From the NCBI GenBank assembly GCA_045634345.1, contig JAZRAB010000025.1, positions 1-5,610 on the forward strand: a DNA stretch of 5,610 nucleotides, in the 5' to 3' direction. Both the position numbers and the translations under genes were made by a program. This DNA comes from Flemingiibacterium sp045634345. GTDB lineage: Bacteria > Bacillota > Clostridia > Oscillospirales > CAG-272. The notes beneath the pieces are model-generated. The model was not told where the DNA came from. It saw only the letters and a list, made by a program, of their open reading frames with translations, and ran no database searches. Shown piece by piece: positions 5,544 through 5,610 of this stretch (its first letter is position 1; every line of letters begins with the position of its first letter).

Positions 5544-5610
5544 TTAAATTGTTGTTTGTTGGGGAGTTTCGCGCTCCGATTCTTGTAACTCCCACTCGGC
5601 GCTATGCGCC
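5544..5610 (-). CDS. Possible 3' end of a convergent gene (partial, unidentified)
   Basis: On the minus strand the frame entering at 5609 reads 21 codons (beginning AHSAEWELQES) and stops with TAA at 5546-5544. The stop lies 14 nt from the terminator stem, whose A-tract would serve as the T-tract for this strand; that is the usual layout between convergent genes. Against this, 21 open codons are close to chance, and the same bases are full of inverted repeats, which suits an intergenic repeat better. No product can be suggested. Confidence 0.2.
   Translation of the reverse strand, partial: AHSAEWELQESERETPQQTTI
5561..5610. repeat. Palindrome-rich segment, possible dispersed intergenic repeat (cut by window end)
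   Basis: Three inverted repeats fall within 50 bases: GGGAGTT 5562-5568 with AACTCCC 5587-5593; GGAG 5563-5566 with CTCC 5574-5577, which competes with the first; and GGCGC 5598-5602 with GCGCC 5606-5610 around TAT. The last may extend beyond the window, since CACTC precedes its left arm. Such density just after a terminator suggests a REP-like or small-RNA-like element, but only one copy is visible. Confidence 0.3.

Noticed and set aside
5541..5610. tRNA gene
   Set aside because: Hairpins are present, but there is no cloverleaf spacing, TTCRA T-loop or acceptor-stem pairing.

Overview
All clearly supported genes in this window lie on the + strand in what looks like one operon. Genes 1-4 read as a soluble, NAD(P)H-linked fumarate reductase-type complex. 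Gene 5 is a compact AspT/YidE-type antiporter. The operon ends in a strong intrinsic terminator at about 5500-5536. Purine-rich Shine-Dalgarno sites, an A-tract/GC-stem/T-tract terminator, roughly balanced base composition and abundant Fe-S proteins suggest a strict anaerobe, most likely a Clostridia-type (Firmicutes) bacterium. That taxonomic guess is inference only.

Layout: (a) 1-42, a probable tail of an upstream gene that overlaps gene 1 by 8 nt. (b) 35-1060, an AsrA/HydB-like protein with two [4Fe-4S] clusters. (c) 1053-1886, an AsrB/HydG-like FAD/NAD(P)-binding reductase subunit with a C-terminal [2Fe-2S] site. (d) 1907-2581, a FrdB/SdhB-like Fe-S subunit with one [2Fe-2S] site and two complete four-Cys [4Fe-4S] motifs. 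(e) 2594-4201, a FrdA/SdhA-like flavoprotein. (f) 4228-5490, the antiporter. (g) 5491-5610, a terminator followed by a palindrome-rich segment that may also carry the 3' end of a convergent gene.

Proposed working: NAD(P)H reduces the FAD of the AsrB-like subunit. Electrons then pass through its [2Fe-2S] site, the AsrA-like ferredoxin-type clusters and the FrdB-like chain to the FAD of the FrdA-like subunit, which would reduce fumarate (or a closely related unsaturated dicarboxylate) to succinate in the cytoplasm. Four sequence facts fit a soluble, quinone-independent enzyme. No membrane anchor is encoded in the window. The quinone-side [3Fe-4S] motif is replaced by a four-Cys [4Fe-4S] motif. 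The His that attaches FAD covalently in classical FrdA/SdhA is Asn. The dicarboxylate-binding and proton-delivery residues are nevertheless kept. The antiporter could export succinate or exchange it for fumarate, malate or aspartate. The joining of an AsrAB/HydBG-type electron-input pair to a FrdAB-like pair is the most interesting feature here.
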